This document shows, piece after piece, positions 42,013-53,528 of a DNA stretch of 64,000 bases. The notes beneath the pieces are model-generated. The model was not told the DNA's origin and ran no database searches. It worked only from the letters and a program-made list of their open reading frames with translations. This DNA is from Diplodia intermedia (Eukaryota; Ascomycota; Dothideomycetes; Botryosphaeriales; Botryosphaeriaceae). The stretch is from NCBI GenBank assembly GCA_021495925.1, contig JAKEKT010000083.1, positions 62,001 through 126,000 on the forward strand, in the 5' to 3' direction. Position numbers and translations under genes: made by a program. Numbering within the stretch: position 1 is the first letter of the stretch; every line of letters starts with the position of its first letter.

Positions 42013-43156
42013 ATGGCCCCCAACAAGGCCATACCTCTCTCTCCAGCTCTGGATGCCGCCGCTCTCCAGATCGACGTCTCCGGCGTCTCTCTCGCTGACA
42101 AAAATGTCTTAATCACCGGCGCAGCTTCCGGCATGGGCGCAGCAATCGCCCAAGCGTATGCCGAAAAAGGGCAAGCAAGCACCCACCCCCAATCCTTCCT
42201 CTCTTTCTCACCACACCTCTCCCACCCCCATTAACACCACCCACCCAGCGCCTACATCACCCTCGTCGACATCAACCACGCCCTCGGCGCCGCCGTCGCC
42301 TCGCAGCTCCAGCACCGCGGCCTCCACGCCCAATTCGTCGCCGCCGACGTCACGTCCTGGCCCGCCCAAGTCGCCGCCTTCAAGGCCGCGCTCCGCTTCC
42401 ACCCCGCGCACCGCCTCGACATCGTCGTCGCCAACGCCGGCGCCGTCGGCGAGCCGCTGATCGGCGGTAACGACAACAACGACGCCGACAACGCCGACAC
42501 CGTCGCCCTCGACGGCCCCGACCCCCCGCAGCCCGATACATACCCGTGGGCCGTCAACAGCGTCGGCATCGCCTTCACCGCGAAGCTGGCGCAGCTGTAC
42601 TTCGAGACGGCGGCGGCGACGTCGACCGACGAGCACGTCGACCACGCGAAGTCCCTCGTCCTCGTCTCCTCCGTCGCCGCGTACCTCGACTTCCCCGGCA
42701 TGGCCGCGTACTGCGGCTCCAAGTTCGGCGCGCGCGGGCTGTTCAGGAACATCCGCGCCACCTTCGCCGCCCGGGGCATCGCCGTCAACATGCTCGCGCC
42801 GCACATCTACGACACCCCCATGTGCGCGGCCTTCCTGCCGGTGTTCCGCCACGTCGGGCTGCCCGTGTCGGATATGGGATGTGTTGTGAGGGCGGCGCTG
42901 CTGCTGGCGCGGGCGGAGGGGGGGATTTGTGGTGAGTTTTGGTTTGGCGCGAGCGCGCGTCGTAAGTACTGTGAGGGGCGAGAGCTAATGTGTGTGTGTA
43001 CTAGGGCGCGCTTTTGCGGTGGGGCCGGAAAGGATGGTGGATCTTTGCGATGATGTGGAGGGCGGGAATGGGGAGGTGGGGTTGGCTGAGTTTCGGAAGG
43101 ATGTGCCGCGGTGGGAGGAGAAGATGGGGATGATGGCGGAGATGATGGCGCGGTAG
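42013..43156 (+). CDS. Short-chain dehydrogenase/reductase with a GC-AG intron
   Basis: Exons 42013-42170, 42249-42931 and 43005-43156 give 330 residues. ITGAASGMGAAIA (residues 34-46) is the NAD(P)-binding TGxxxGxG; VVANAGAVGEP is the NAG motif; VLVSSVAAY then YCGSKFGARG give the Ser and YxxxK catalytic residues. Intron 1 (78 nt) starts GCAAGC, not GT. Joining there gives AYAEKG|AYITLVDIN, exactly the spacing expected between the first helix and second strand, whereas the only nearby GT would delete five residues. Intron 2 is normal (GTGAGT...TAG). The C-terminal Asp/Gly/Glu-rich tail is extra. A cytosolic NAD-dependent alcohol/ketone dehydrogenase resembling 15-hydroxyprostaglandin-dehydrogenase-like fungal enzymes is likely; substrate unknown. 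Confidence 0.88.
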
Positions 43157-43413
43157 GGATGTTTGCGTCGAACGGGTAGTGATACCGGAGTCGGGACATT
43201 TCACAGCCTGGGAACTCTGCCATTGTCGTCTACAACGGTACGGATAAGTGTGTTTCTGCGTTCATGTACTGCTGACTGTCAATCCCGCTGCTTCTTGCGT
43301 CGTAACTGAGATAACGAAACGCGTGGGCACTTGAGAAAAAGTCCATCTCGAGCTGATCCCTCACTTGTAGCAACAAGGATATGCCGTGGTTATACACGAG
43401 CAGTTTACGTTAC

Positions 43414-45300
43414 TCAAACCAGTTCAACATTTTGGAATGCCGGCATCTGCTCCAGTGCTTCGCCGTCCATGATCCCATGCACGTATGCTTCCCCCACAAT
43501 GGTCCATCGTCTTTCCCCAACATTGCGTAAGATGATCGGAGCATGCGCGCCGGGCAAGATCCAAACGCAGTCTTTTTCGAGAAGATGCTCTGGTCCGATG
43601 CCGACAAATCCTCGGGCGGTTCGAAAGGGCCGCCTTCCTTGGAGCTTGTCGCGGACAATGTCCGCATACTGCACCCCGGGAGACAACGTACCGGAGAGAA
43701 AAGCCAGGTATGACTGTCGTGTGCGCTCGGATGCTCTGGCTGTTTCGTAGTTGTGCATGAGAGCGCGATCAGCAATGGGCGTTCTCCAAAGAGCCTCGGA
43801 GACGGCCTCTTCTGTCTCGTAGGCTTCACCGCCATCGCCTAGAAGGTCTCGCAGGCCTTCGAGCCAAGTCTTAATATGACTGGAGTCCTCCAGAATCTCC
43901 CCTGGCTTAGAGATCGAATCGAAGTACATGGCCGAAAGATGAAGACGATTCTGAGAATCGAACGACTCGTCGTACACGTCCTGGCCGGTCCATTTGCATA
44001 CACTGTACGCTTGGCTCCTCCCTCCCTCCCTGGCAATGAATCTGGAAGTGACGCTTAGAGGCGGTAAGAGCGTTTTCCTTGCTAAGTCCGGTGCCCAAGA
44101 AGGCGCGGGCGTCCCACCCGGCGTCTCTGGCGAGGAGGATATGCTGCATAATGATAAGACAGCGAGCCCGTAATATATCAGACACGCCCTAGCCACCTCA
44201 GTCCTGACGGTGACCCAATCGCTGGAGTAGTCTGCCCGAATCTTTGGGCTGTAGTCCGCGTCAACCAGGCCCAGCAGCGAATACACGTAATCACGCTCGT
44301 CTGACGCTTGCAGTCGAACCTCATTAGAGTTGCCGTACAGAACGGTAATCAGATTGATCAGTGGCTGGTTGGCTGCTGCGTATGCAACAGGCGTCACATT
44401 CGTCAGCTTCGAGGTCAGAAAGGCGGCCAAAGACGGGCGCCCTTCTGATCCGGTGTCGGTCACCATGTTGAGGTAATCGCGCAACCCAGTGAGCACCCAG
44501 AAGCCGCTGGCAAACTGCCGCCAGGTGATGAAGTTCTCGCCGCAGAAGATAACGGGGTCGATTGACAGAACGCGCTCCTGGATGACCCACACCCGCCGAA
44601 ACCAGGCCCGGTCGAACAGCGAAGCGAGAGCATTCAACTTCCGGTAGCTTCTGTCGCAGAGCTCTTCGAGGATGACATTGAGTGCCCTTTGAACAACGTA
44701 TCCGCGAGATCCTGCAGGTGGTCTCTCGTTGAATTGGAAGTGCGACCAGGATTTGATCAGGCGGTAGAATTTCTGGTCGGCCGTCCGGCTCATTTCCCTT
44801 AGGCTGTCGAATGCGAGGTCGCTATCCGCACTTGGTGATCCCAGCCAGATGATGGTTTGAGAGGCCTCTTTGTAGACCTTGTCCATTTGCGAGACTTGGT
44901 GCGATCGCTCTGAGTTGTTCGCTTGGTCGATGCAGACAGCATCTACCCATAGGACAAGCTCTGTGCTGCTATCGCGGTTGCAGTCCAGGGCGAGGTGACG
45001 GAGGGCGGAATCCAAGTTCGCTGTAACTTGTAGCTCGTGCTGATCCAAGAGGATGGGCACAGTGACGTTGCGGTCTCCCCAGACATAGGACAGTGCCGTA
45101 TACTGCGGCGAGTCTTCCAGAAAAGCATGTCGAAGCGAACAGCGGACACGATCGTCTGGTGACTGCAGTGCCTGCACATGAATGAGCCGGATCTCATGCC
45201 TATCTGTCCTGAGCGGGTGATATCGCAAGCCACTCGTCCACTGTTGATCCAGGCCGGTTTCGTCGAAATCACTTTGTCTGGTGTTTGATTGCCGATCCAT
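43414..45300 (-). CDS. Heterokaryon incompatibility (HET) domain protein, 628 aa
   Basis: Single exon from ATG 45300; the open frame extends 35 codons further upstream but without ATG. The HET domain has its three blocks: YTALSYVWGD at 67-76, LWVDAVCIDQANNSER at 117-132, and MDKVYKEASQTIIWLG at 139-154. The C-terminal part ends with the usual beta-rich segment containing GEAYVHGIMDGEAL, found in most fungal HET proteins with this layout. Such proteins act in allorecognition; the HET domain is a TIR-like cell-death effector. Whether this one is a functional incompatibility gene cannot be read from sequence. No truncation or frameshift seen. Confidence 0.9.
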   Translation of the reverse strand: MDRQSNTRQSDFDETGLDQQWTSGLRYHPLRTDRHEIRLIHVQALQSPDDRVRCSLRHAFLEDSPQYTALSYVWGDRNVTVPILLDQHELQVTANLDSALRHLALDCNRDSSTELVLWVDAVCIDQANNSERSHQVSQMDKVYKEASQTIIWLGSPSADSDLAFDSLREMSRTADQKFYRLIKSWSHFQFNERPPAGSRGYVVQRALNVILEELCDRSYRKLNALASLFDRAWFRRVWVIQERVLSIDPVIFCGENFITWRQFASGFWVLTGLRDYLNMVTDTGSEGRPSLAAFLTSKLTNVTPVAYAAANQPLINLITVLYGNSNEVRLQASDERDYVYSLLGLVDADYSPKIRADYSSDWVTVRTEVARACLIYYGLAVLSLCSISSSPETPGGTPAPSWAPDLARKTLLPPLSVTSRFIAREGGRSQAYSVCKWTGQDVYDESFDSQNRLHLSAMYFDSISKPGEILEDSSHIKTWLEGLRDLLGDGGEAYETEEAVSEALWRTPIADRALMHNYETARASERTRQSYLAFLSGTLSPGVQYADIVRDKLQGRRPFRTARGFVGIGPEHLLEKDCVWILPGAHAPIILRNVGERRWTIVGEAYVHGIMDGEALEQMPAFQNVELV

Positions 45301-46013
45301 GCCTCGTACTCGCAACGGTGGCAGACCCAAAACTTCTCTTGTCGAGAGAGAGACCAGAGGCTGCAAACTTCGTAGTTGGTTGAGTAGTGGTAACAGATGG
45401 TGCAAAATAAGAATGAAAGGGAATGGCGGGGTAGCGGACGGGTTGTGCCATCTAGCCCGCCGCTTACGTCAGCAACGTGGAGAGACATGTTTTTCCACCT
45501 TTGTATCGACAGTCAAGTAACGACAACAAACCACATCGGAAAAGCAATAAGCCTACATTTCTTCGGCTGAGTGTTGTAGGTGCGCAACCAGAGCGTAGGG
45601 CATTGCAGCACACGAAGCCACCCAGACCGTTTTGCCAAGCACCATCTGCGAGAGGCCCAACTTTCAGCCCCCAAGACATGATAGCCCGCCTCGGCTAACC
45701 GTTGGCTGATGAACAAAAAGTCTCCGGCGGTTTTCATTCGATCAAGACTCTTCTTTCCCCATCTCGATCCTACCGCACCTGTAACTGCTTCGTTGTCCGG
45801 TCAGGTTAAACATCCTCCGTATTTCCCCCCATATGTTGGAAATATTCGAGGTTGAGTGTGAGTAGTGGCAGTGGTGGTGGCTGGGCGACGGCGTCATCGT
45901 CTACGGCTGGAGCAGGGCGTGGGTCAGGCCATGTGCCATTGTGGATATCTATTGGGATGGTGGTATTGGACCGACTGTAGGTTCCGAAGTGTGTTTTGCG
46001 GCGGAGAATTTGT
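45301..46013. other. Intergenic, nothing seen
   Basis: 713 bp upstream of the HET gene and downstream of the MFS gene. No gene or repeat was recognised. Confidence 0.5.
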
Positions 46014-47361
46014 CTATCTATGAATTATGTAGTACAAAACTATGGAGAAGAAAGCCGTAACGATCAAGGACAAGCCAGCGAATAGCTGAAGTCCTACGTA
46101 GTTTCCCGTGGCATTGAGCAGCGCTCCTGATATAGGCGGACCTATAAGAGAGCCAATCCCCTTCAAGACCGAAACCATACCCAAACGCGTGCCGAGAAGA
46201 CCAAGATCGGGTGTAATATGAGTCAAAACAACTGGAGCAAGCGACACAACTCCCCCCGAAAAGAAGCCGTACAGCACAGAAAATGCAACATTCCCCGCCG
46301 TATTCGTCACGCTGATCCAGTAGAGTATACTGGCGCCACTGAGAGCCGATATCATAATATAACACCTGAGAGATCCAATCCAGTCTGCTACGAACGAGGG
46401 TACAATCCGACCGGGAATAGAGGAGGCGTTAAGAATCGAAAGCAAGTAGCTGGCCAGGTTCTGGTTCCGCATGCCGTGCTCCAAAGCATAACTCTGCAGG
46501 TAAAAGATCGGCTCGAAGTAGGCGACATTGCTGAAGAAAATGGCAATCGTGTAGATGATGTAGGTCGGCTCCTTCAGCGCAGTCGAATCGATGAACTTCC
46601 TGGGGGAAAGACGCTTCTTCGGGGCGTTCGCGTCTGCCTGTCGCGGCCGAATCACAACAATAGCAAAAGAACACAGGGCAAAACAAATGAAGCCCATGAT
46701 GCGCACCGTCCATCCGAAGCCGATGCGCGGTTGCAAGTTCTGGAACATGAGCGGATATATCGTTGCACCGAGGCTGCTTCCGACGGTAGCCAAGGCCATT
46801 GCCCGGGCTCGTCGCTTTACGAAGTATCTCGGGACGACGGCAATCGATGGGATTTGGAGGCAGCATGTACCGAGGCCCATGCAGATACCCTGGGCGAGAA
46901 GGATCTGCCAGTATGCTTCGCAAATGCTCGTCATCATGAAGCCGAAGGTTACGAGGAAAGTGCCAGTAAGCAGCAGTGCTTTGCAATGTCCGGCGTCGTA
47001 GAGTGGCCCCACAAAAACACTAATGGACATCAAGCAGAACACCTGCACGGATCCGATCCAGGAAATGGCAGATGGCGACGCGTCATTGAGGTGGTTTTCG
47101 TAATACGTCTGGAAGACACCAAAGCTGTTGAGCAGTCCTCTAGATCGGTTAGCCATGTGTCGTAATCAACGCGATGTGTTCCGCTTACAAGTGGTTGAAG
47201 TAGAGGGCGAAACATCCGGCCACTTGCATCCAAGCGAGCAGACCCCCATCTGGCGGGTCCAAAGGGGGCGAAACCGCTTGGGGCAAAGCTTCTGTAGGCG
47301 CGTCGACAGCTGCCACACTTGTTTCTTTGCTGGAGTCATCTGGTACAGGTGGCGGATTCAT
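46014..47361 (-). CDS. MFS transporter, monocarboxylate-porter (MCT) type
   Basis: Exons 47189-47361 and 46014-47139, one 49-nt intron (GTAAGC...TAG, phase 2), give 432 residues. DPPDGGLLAWMQVAGCF is the [D/E]G[G/S] motif before the first membrane segment that defines fungal MCT-like carriers, and the splice yields NHLGLLNSFGVFQTYYE. Twelve hydrophobic segments are spaced as in MFS proteins, with a loop around KKRLSPRKFIDSTALKEP between the halves. Fungal relatives move riboflavin, mono- or dicarboxylates or metabolites across the plasma membrane; many lack known substrates. The start at 47361 is chosen because upstream sequence in frame is Cys/Arg-rich and not conserved-looking. Confidence 0.9.
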
Positions 47362-48088
47362 GGTTGGATGTCGGAACAAGCTTTGCACACAAGCTTCGTA
47401 GCTAGTTCCACAGGCAGATCTTGGGAAAGAAAGGCCAGCTCCCTGCTCTGGCGGTCTAATGAATTGTTTGTCGCCGGGAGAATGCTTCGGCATCTCCCTC
47501 CCAAAGGTGCGACATCGGGCTCCGATCGGCATCGGCAGTGGGCATCGGCATTCCAAATGCAGACCGTCTGTTGTGGCACTGCACGCCTGCTGCTCTTTGG
47601 CCTCCTTTCGCCAGATCCCAAGCTTACCCCGCAGTTTGCGGCTTTGACGAAATGTTGCGAAATCCTTCCGGAGAATCCTTGCTGGAACCCCCACCTTCGG
47701 GTAGGGCGGCGCAAGCTCTAGAGGCGTCTTGCCGCAGGCACCGGGACTTTTATTTTTTGCATGCTCCACAAGTGCAGGTGTATACATCATCTCACAGAAA
47801 GGGGAGCAGTCAGCACTTATGATACATTAACGCAAATGTACCCTGAAAGTCGTCCATCTCCACCAACCCAGCCTCCCCTACCCACTCACACAGCTCATAC
47901 CCAGCGATCACACAGCCCCCAAAGCCCCCACCTTCCCCCCACCTCACGATGCATCGACAGTCAACTACGATAGCATTGCAAGATAGCCTTAATCCATGTT
48001 TTAATAGCGTTAAACATTAGGTAGCCAAGTTCCACTCGGTTCAAGGGCCGAGGCGCTACGACAAACTGCTAACCCGGCGAAAACCTCC
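47362..48088. other. Intergenic, nothing supported
   Basis: Between two minus-strand genes. A long frame continues upstream of the MFS start but lacks protein-like features. Confidence 0.5.
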
Positions 48089-49056
48089 TCAAGCAGTAGC
48101 CTCAGAAACCTGCACGCGGAGACGGTCCTCGCACACCAGGCCGCCGGGCTTGATATAGCAGACGCCCCTGATAGGCGCCGCGCCAACCAACGTAGTGTTA
48201 GTGCCATTCAGCACGACCGTCGAGTTAAGAGAAAGAGCTGCGCACACAAACAAAGTCAGTCCAACACGTCCGCCCCATCACCACACGCCAGGAACCAACA
48301 ACTCACATCTCTCGGGCACCACGGCCGTGTCCCAATCGACGTCCAGATCGCCGGTGCAGAACCGCCCGGGCGCCGCGCCCGCCTCGGCGACGGTCTGGAA
48401 GCAGTTGACGGAGCCGCCGCCGCTGTACTGGAAGGTCAAGTCCTCGGTCGCGTACCCGGCCTGCACCGCGCTCGTGAAGTTGCTGTACGTCACGTCCCAG
48501 TAGCCGTACTGGCCCGCGGGGTCGGTCGAACCAGTGCTGTCCAGCAGCGCGACGCTGTTGATGCCGATGGTGCCCGCGGCGCTGCACGTGCTGCCGGAGC
48601 AGTCTTGGTCCGGGATCAGCCCGTCGCTGGCCTGGATCGTGACGGGGCGGCCGGTGAGGGTGGTGGTGTAGGCGATTTGGAGCGCTGCGGACGGGACGCC
48701 GTTAGCATCGGGCGGCGGGAGGCGGGGAGGGTATACGCACATTGGCTCGTGTTGCCCCAGTACAGAGCGAAGTCGGGCGTGTCGCACTCGGTGACGTACA
48801 GGACTACCTGCGTCTGGGTGCCGAGCGTGATGTTCGGGTTGGGCCCGTCGAAGTCGTACGCCCAGGCGCAGGTGGCCGTGAGGTCGAGCTTGGCGTTCTC
48901 GACGGTGAAGTTGGCCCAGGTCATGCCGCTGGCCGGTCCGCTGGTGGCCGTGACGTTGAAGGTGCCTATGTCGCCGCTGAAGTCGGTCAGGTCCGGCACC
49001 GTGGCGGCGGTGGCGGCGCCGACGAGCGCCGAGGCGAAGATGGTCGATGAATGCAT
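48089..49056 (-). CDS. Secreted N-glycosylated protein, unknown function
   Basis: Exons 48741-49056, 48307-48684 and 48089-48237, introns 56 and 69 nt, both phase 1, give 280 residues. MHSSTIFASALVGAATAATV is a signal peptide. The mature protein is Thr/Ser/Gly-rich with about eight Cys (for example TCAWAYDF, TECDTPD, QDCSGSTCS, NCFQT, RFCTGD, GVCYIKPGGLVCED) and several N-x-S/T sites (FNVTAT, NFTVEN, NITLG). Both splices restore a clean frame and remove stops. Mixed beta-strand character suggests a two-domain cell-wall or apoplastic protein. No catalytic motif or known family is recognised. Candidate effector by inference only. Confidence 0.78.
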
Positions 49057-49781
49057 TTTTTAGTTATTACAATGGGGCGGGAAAGAAAGGTGGTCCGGAC
49101 TGTCTAAACGAATGACGGCGGTGAAGTCTCATGTTTTCCGTCGGCCTGGTCCCTTGTTTAAGTAGGTCTTCGTTCTCGACGGTTACATTCGTATAATCGC
49201 CGTGTTGCCGAGCCGCTAGCAGGCATTTCACCTGGTTAAGTTTCACGATTTGCTGGCGTGCATATACGGAGTCTGTGCGCGCAGCAAGCGGGCCCAGCAT
49301 TCATCAGGAAGCTGGCGAAACAATCGAAGAGCTCGACACTCGCCGACGGCGCCAGGGTGTCATCTTGCAAGCCAAGCTTCGGGGTTTTTGCTCGTCAGCT
49401 TAAGCCTCAGGACAATCCTCCCGAAGCTGGCGCAAGTGCGGGGGATGGTCACGCCACGCTTGGGCCCCCGTTTATAGTGGCCGATCGCCGCCGTTAGCCT
49501 AAACACATCCCAGAATAGCTCTCCTCCCGGCTGTCGCCCCGTATTTGAACAAGACTCAGGTACGTCTGCCGGGGTGGCCCGTCTTTGACGAGCCCGTGGC
49601 GAACCGCATGAAATTTTTAGGTCACCTCGCTTCGGAACTCTCGCCTTGGTCCATTTGGACCGCGTTGGCTGGATTAGAAACGGGTTTCTCTGTATGTAAT
49701 TCCAGCATTGGATTGGTCGAACGTCAGTCCTGGCGCATGCTCCAGGCTTCTCTCGTATCAGTCGATACCATTTATATACCA
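49057..49781. other. Intergenic, promoter of the secreted-protein gene
   Basis: About 725 bp with no accepted gene. A minus-strand TATATAAA lies at about 49768-49775. Confidence 0.45.
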
Positions 49782-50378
49782 TCAAGTAGACACATCACCG
49801 ACGCAGTGAGGCTCTCTCGGCCAGTTATCTGAGGAAAGACCCTCTCCTTTCATCGGCTCACCCTTCCAAGCAATTTTTAGTATTCCCCGCAGGAAGGAAA
49901 CCGCACTTATAATGTTGATCGAATCGGCGTGCCAGGTCTTGCCGTTGTCTGAAGTAGTCAGGCTGCCAGTGGCACCAGTAAGAGTTAAGGTTCCGCCAAA
50001 GCTCTTGTCTGCCTCGCATTCAAGCTTGTAAGCTTGGAAGGAGGTTTTTGACTAGAGCGGGACAATGTCAGTTTTGTGGATCCGAGGAAGGGCCTCCTGT
50101 TTGTCGACCACTCACTGAAAGTGGCGAGTTTGGACATAATTGTGCCGAATTAACCTGAGGAATATGGAATTCACCCACTGCATTTACATTGGAAGAACAC
50201 GGTACGGATGCCCCAGCTTTATTGAGTGGAGCCATGGTCGTAGGAAGACGCTTCGTCGGTTCGGAGTTACAAGCAGGCTGGAAAACATGCTCTTGTTGTC
50301 ACATACCGATCGTTTGAGAGAAGTTCGTGCGTCAATTAAGTATAGTGAAGGCCCTCCGAAGGCCAGAAAATAAGACAT
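49782..50378 (-). CDS. Putative small protein, three exons, unknown
   Basis: A model with exons 50307-50378, 50116-50250 and 49782-50051 gives 158 residues. Both introns are phase 0 (56 nt, GTATGT...AAG; 64 nt, GTGAGT...TAG with a CTGAC branch). The middle and last exons have convincing composition (NAVGEFHIPQVNSAQLCPN and QAYKLECEADKSFGGTLTLT, then SLTTSDNGKTWHADSINII). Four Cys and the beta-rich pattern suggest an extracellular protein. The first exon does not encode a clear signal peptide, so the start is doubtful; ATG 50235 in the middle exon is an alternative, and a decayed gene is possible. No family recognised. Confidence 0.4.
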
Positions 50379-50446
50379 CGTCTATCTATAAACTTTTAAT
50401 GCCTCTAGTACCCTAGACCGCCGCAAGAAGACCGAAGAAACACAAC

Positions 50447-52336
50447 TCACGCAGCCGACAACTCATCCATCTCCTTCTCCTCGGCCACAAACCCCTGCTT
50501 CGTCTCCAACTCCCTCTCCAACGAATACGCCTTCGTAAACAACACACTACACACCAACGCGACCCCCGCCAACGCCGTCATGACCACCCACAGCGTACGC
50601 AACGACCCGCAATACGCCGTAACCAACTCCTCCCTCAGCGCGACCTTCGCCACATCCGCGCTCCCCCTCATCGCCTTCACCGTCTCCACCAACGCGCTCA
50701 CATCCTTGCTAATCTCCCCCGCGTGCGCCACGAGATACGCATTCCCCGACGCCTCCAGCTTCCCCCGCATGGCGTTCTGCACCACGCTCCCGCCCACCGC
50801 CACCCCCAGCATCTGCCCGTAGTTGCGGAAAAACGCGCTCAGCGCGCTCGCGATGCCGACGTCGGCCGGCGGCGCCGCCGCCTGGTTGCACAGGCTCTGC
50901 GCGGGGTACAGGATACCGAGCCCCAACCCCGACACCAGCGCCAGCGGCACCCACACGCGCGTCGGGGTGCCCGCGTCGAACGTGATCAGCAATCCCATCC
51001 CGGTGGCGACGAACATCCAGCCCGTCCACAGCGCCCAGCGGTAGCGCGCGAGGCGGGCGATCAGGAAGCCGACGACGACGGCGGCGGGGGCGACGGTGAA
51101 GGTCCACGGGAACAAAGCCACGCCGGCGCCGATGGGGGAGAGGGCCTTGGCGCCTTCGAAGTAGAGAGGCATGTAGAAGAGGATGCCCCATTGCACCATG
51201 CCGTGGATCACGAAGCTGAGGTAGGTCGCGAGGGAGGTGCGGGAGGCGAAGAGGGAGCCGGGGAGGATGGGGGAGACGGAGCGGAGGGGGAGGTAGGTGG
51301 ACCAGAGGAGGAAGAGGAGGAGGCCGAGGAGGCCGGTGAAGAGCGGCGTGAGGGTGCGCCAGTGCGTCCAGGGGTACATTGTGCCGCCCTGTTTGGCCTT
51401 GTGTTAGTGGTTGGGGGGGGGGAGGAGGGGGAGGGGGAGGGAGGGCGCTTACCCAGGTGACGGGGATGAGGACCGAGGTTGTCGACGCCACGAAGAGGAA
51501 GGAGCCGACCCAGTCGATTTTCTTGAGCTTGGAGCCCAGGTCGCCGCCCTTGTGCGCCAGGTTGAGGAAGATGGGGATCATGACGAAGGCGACGGCGCAG
51601 AACGGGATGTTCAGCCAGAAGATCCATCGCTGGATGGCGTCAGCGGTGGTGAAGGGAGCGGAGGGGAGGGACGACGCCGTTTGCTTACCCAGGAAGACTT
51701 CTCGACCAGCACACCGCCGATGACGGGGCCGGCCACGCTGCCAACCGCCCATGTCATGGCGATGATGCCGACGTACTTGCCGCGCTCCCGCAGCGGCGCC
51801 AAGTCGGTGATGATGACGTTGGAGAGCGCCTGGATGCCGCCGCCGCCGATGCCCTGGATGGTGCGGCCGACCAGGAGCACTGCGAAGTCTTGCGAGACGG
51901 CGGCGATGATGGCGCCGGCGGTGAAGAGCGTGAGGGCGATCAGCAGCATCGGCTTGCGCCCGAACACGTCGGAGAAGGAGGCGAAGCTTGGCTGGAAGAC
52001 TGTTGATGCAAGGAGGAACGAGGTGCCGCTCCAGAATGCTTCGACACCCGAGCCGTGGAGCTCTTCTGCAATCGTCTGGAGGGATTGCTGGTTAGTAGAT
52101 GGTGTGGCAGACGGTATGTGAGTACTGACAGGAAGCGCAACCGATAGAGAGGAGGCATCCAAAGCGGACACGAGGTTGACAACGCAAAGACAGCTGAAGG
52201 CTGCGTGGAAGCGCCAGCCAGATGCTGCCGGGGCTGCGATGGGTTTCTCATCGTCAATCAACGTGTCGATGGACCTGGCTGAGATCCGAAACGACTCGAA
52301 CTCGCGGGGATACTTGAGATCCGTGGTGACAGACAT
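50447..52336 (-). CDS. MFS multidrug exporter, DHA2 (14-TM) type
   Basis: Exons 52130-52336, 51689-52075, 51453-51629 and 50447-51388 (introns 54, 59 and 64 nt) give 570 residues. After splicing the first membrane helix reads ALDASSLSVALP|TIAEELHG. Motif A-like DVFGRKPML, GRTIQGIGGGGIQAL and motif C (AVGSVAGPVIGGVLVEKSSW) follow, with RWIFWLNIPFCA across intron 2. These define proton-driven drug/toxin exporters of the DHA2 family in the plasma membrane. The C-terminal half has the extra helices and ends in a Glu/Lys-rich tail. No biosynthetic cluster adjoins it, so general detoxification is the simplest role. Confidence 0.9.
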
Positions 52337-53528
52337 GGTAGGACTGGTGGTTTGACTTTGCGGTACAGTCCAGGATCGAGTCCGCGCTTGGAAGGCGTAG
52401 GAATGCAGCCACCGGAAGCGTATGTCACTCCATATTTAAGAAGCTGAAAGCCGTTTGCTGTCAAAGGAGATGGACAACATCGTCTCAAGCCCCCAAGCCT
52501 CGAACCGGCAACACCGAATTAGGGGATGGATTGCATCGCAAGCCACCTTGGCTGGATTTCGACCGTGGAACAGCAAGTTACAGAAATGCCGAGATGAAGC
52601 ACAGCCATTGTGGCTTGACAGGATGCCAAAAAGGCGACGAGTTGACAGCCTTGTGGGGCAGGCATGCGTGTCCCTGGCGCTGCATGTGCCGCTATTTTAG
52701 CGTTCCGCTAGTCAAAAGTACCGGCGATGCCGACAAAGCGGTTCGGCGGCGTTGAGGCTGAAGATTGTCGATTTCTCGGCGGTGCTGATGTTGCTCGCAT
52801 CAGCCAGCCACACCGCCGTGAGGCTGCCTTGCCACGTTTTCGCGAGTACACAGAATGCAGAACGGCCAACGATATTGCTGCGACAACAACAGGCGCCAGT
52901 CATCTGTCTTTCCCGGCTCGATGTATTCCTTGCCGCTCTCATGGTTGCGCCGATAGCATCCATACCTACCAATGTGGAGCATACCAAGTCGAGTCTTTCG
53001 GCTTTGGCTGCGCCGTGCTGGCTTCCGCCTATTTTTTCCTAGGACGCAGAGCTCAGCTCCACGTCTTTGACCGTGTAGTCATGTTTCGGGACGACCGATA
53101 ATCATTTCCACATCGGTTATCTTCCCCTACTCCTGACCCCGACTTCCAGAAAACCCTATCCGCACCAATCACGACGAGCGTGTGTCGTAAGCCTTTACCC
53201 GATAGGATAAGCTTTTTGTTAGCTCCAACGCCTGGTGCGGAGATATCCGCCAGTTGGCCCCCTACACGTAGGAATGGAGATGTCCGACATTCGGGCCGTT
53301 CACTCCAGCCTCACAGCTCGTCACTACTGCTGCCAAGGACATGTGTGTGGGAACAATAAAAACCAACGTCTGGTAGGCTACTTGTCCAACACCATTTGCC
53401 CTCGCCTCGCGCAACCCACACTCCTTAATGGCCATCCTAGCTTCTCTATCAGTCTCTACCAAATAATCTTTTAATTTTTTTAATCCTGCACTTCGATACC
53501 CCACACCAGAACATCAAACGAACCACAA
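52337..53528. other. Divergent intergenic region, 1.2 kb
   Basis: Between the starts of the DHA2 gene and the 179-residue gene. Plus-strand frames near 52.7-53.1 kb have semi-protein-like Cys-containing content but no ATG-initiated, motif-bearing frame; not accepted. Confidence 0.45.

Noticed and set aside
45301..45405. N-terminal extension of the first HET protein
   Set aside because: The extension would need a TTG start; the first ATG is at 45300.
42013..53528. Secondary-metabolite gene cluster (SDR, MFS, regulator-like genes together)
   Set aside because: There is no PKS, NRPS, terpene synthase or P450 among the genes; transporters and a lone dehydrogenase are not enough.
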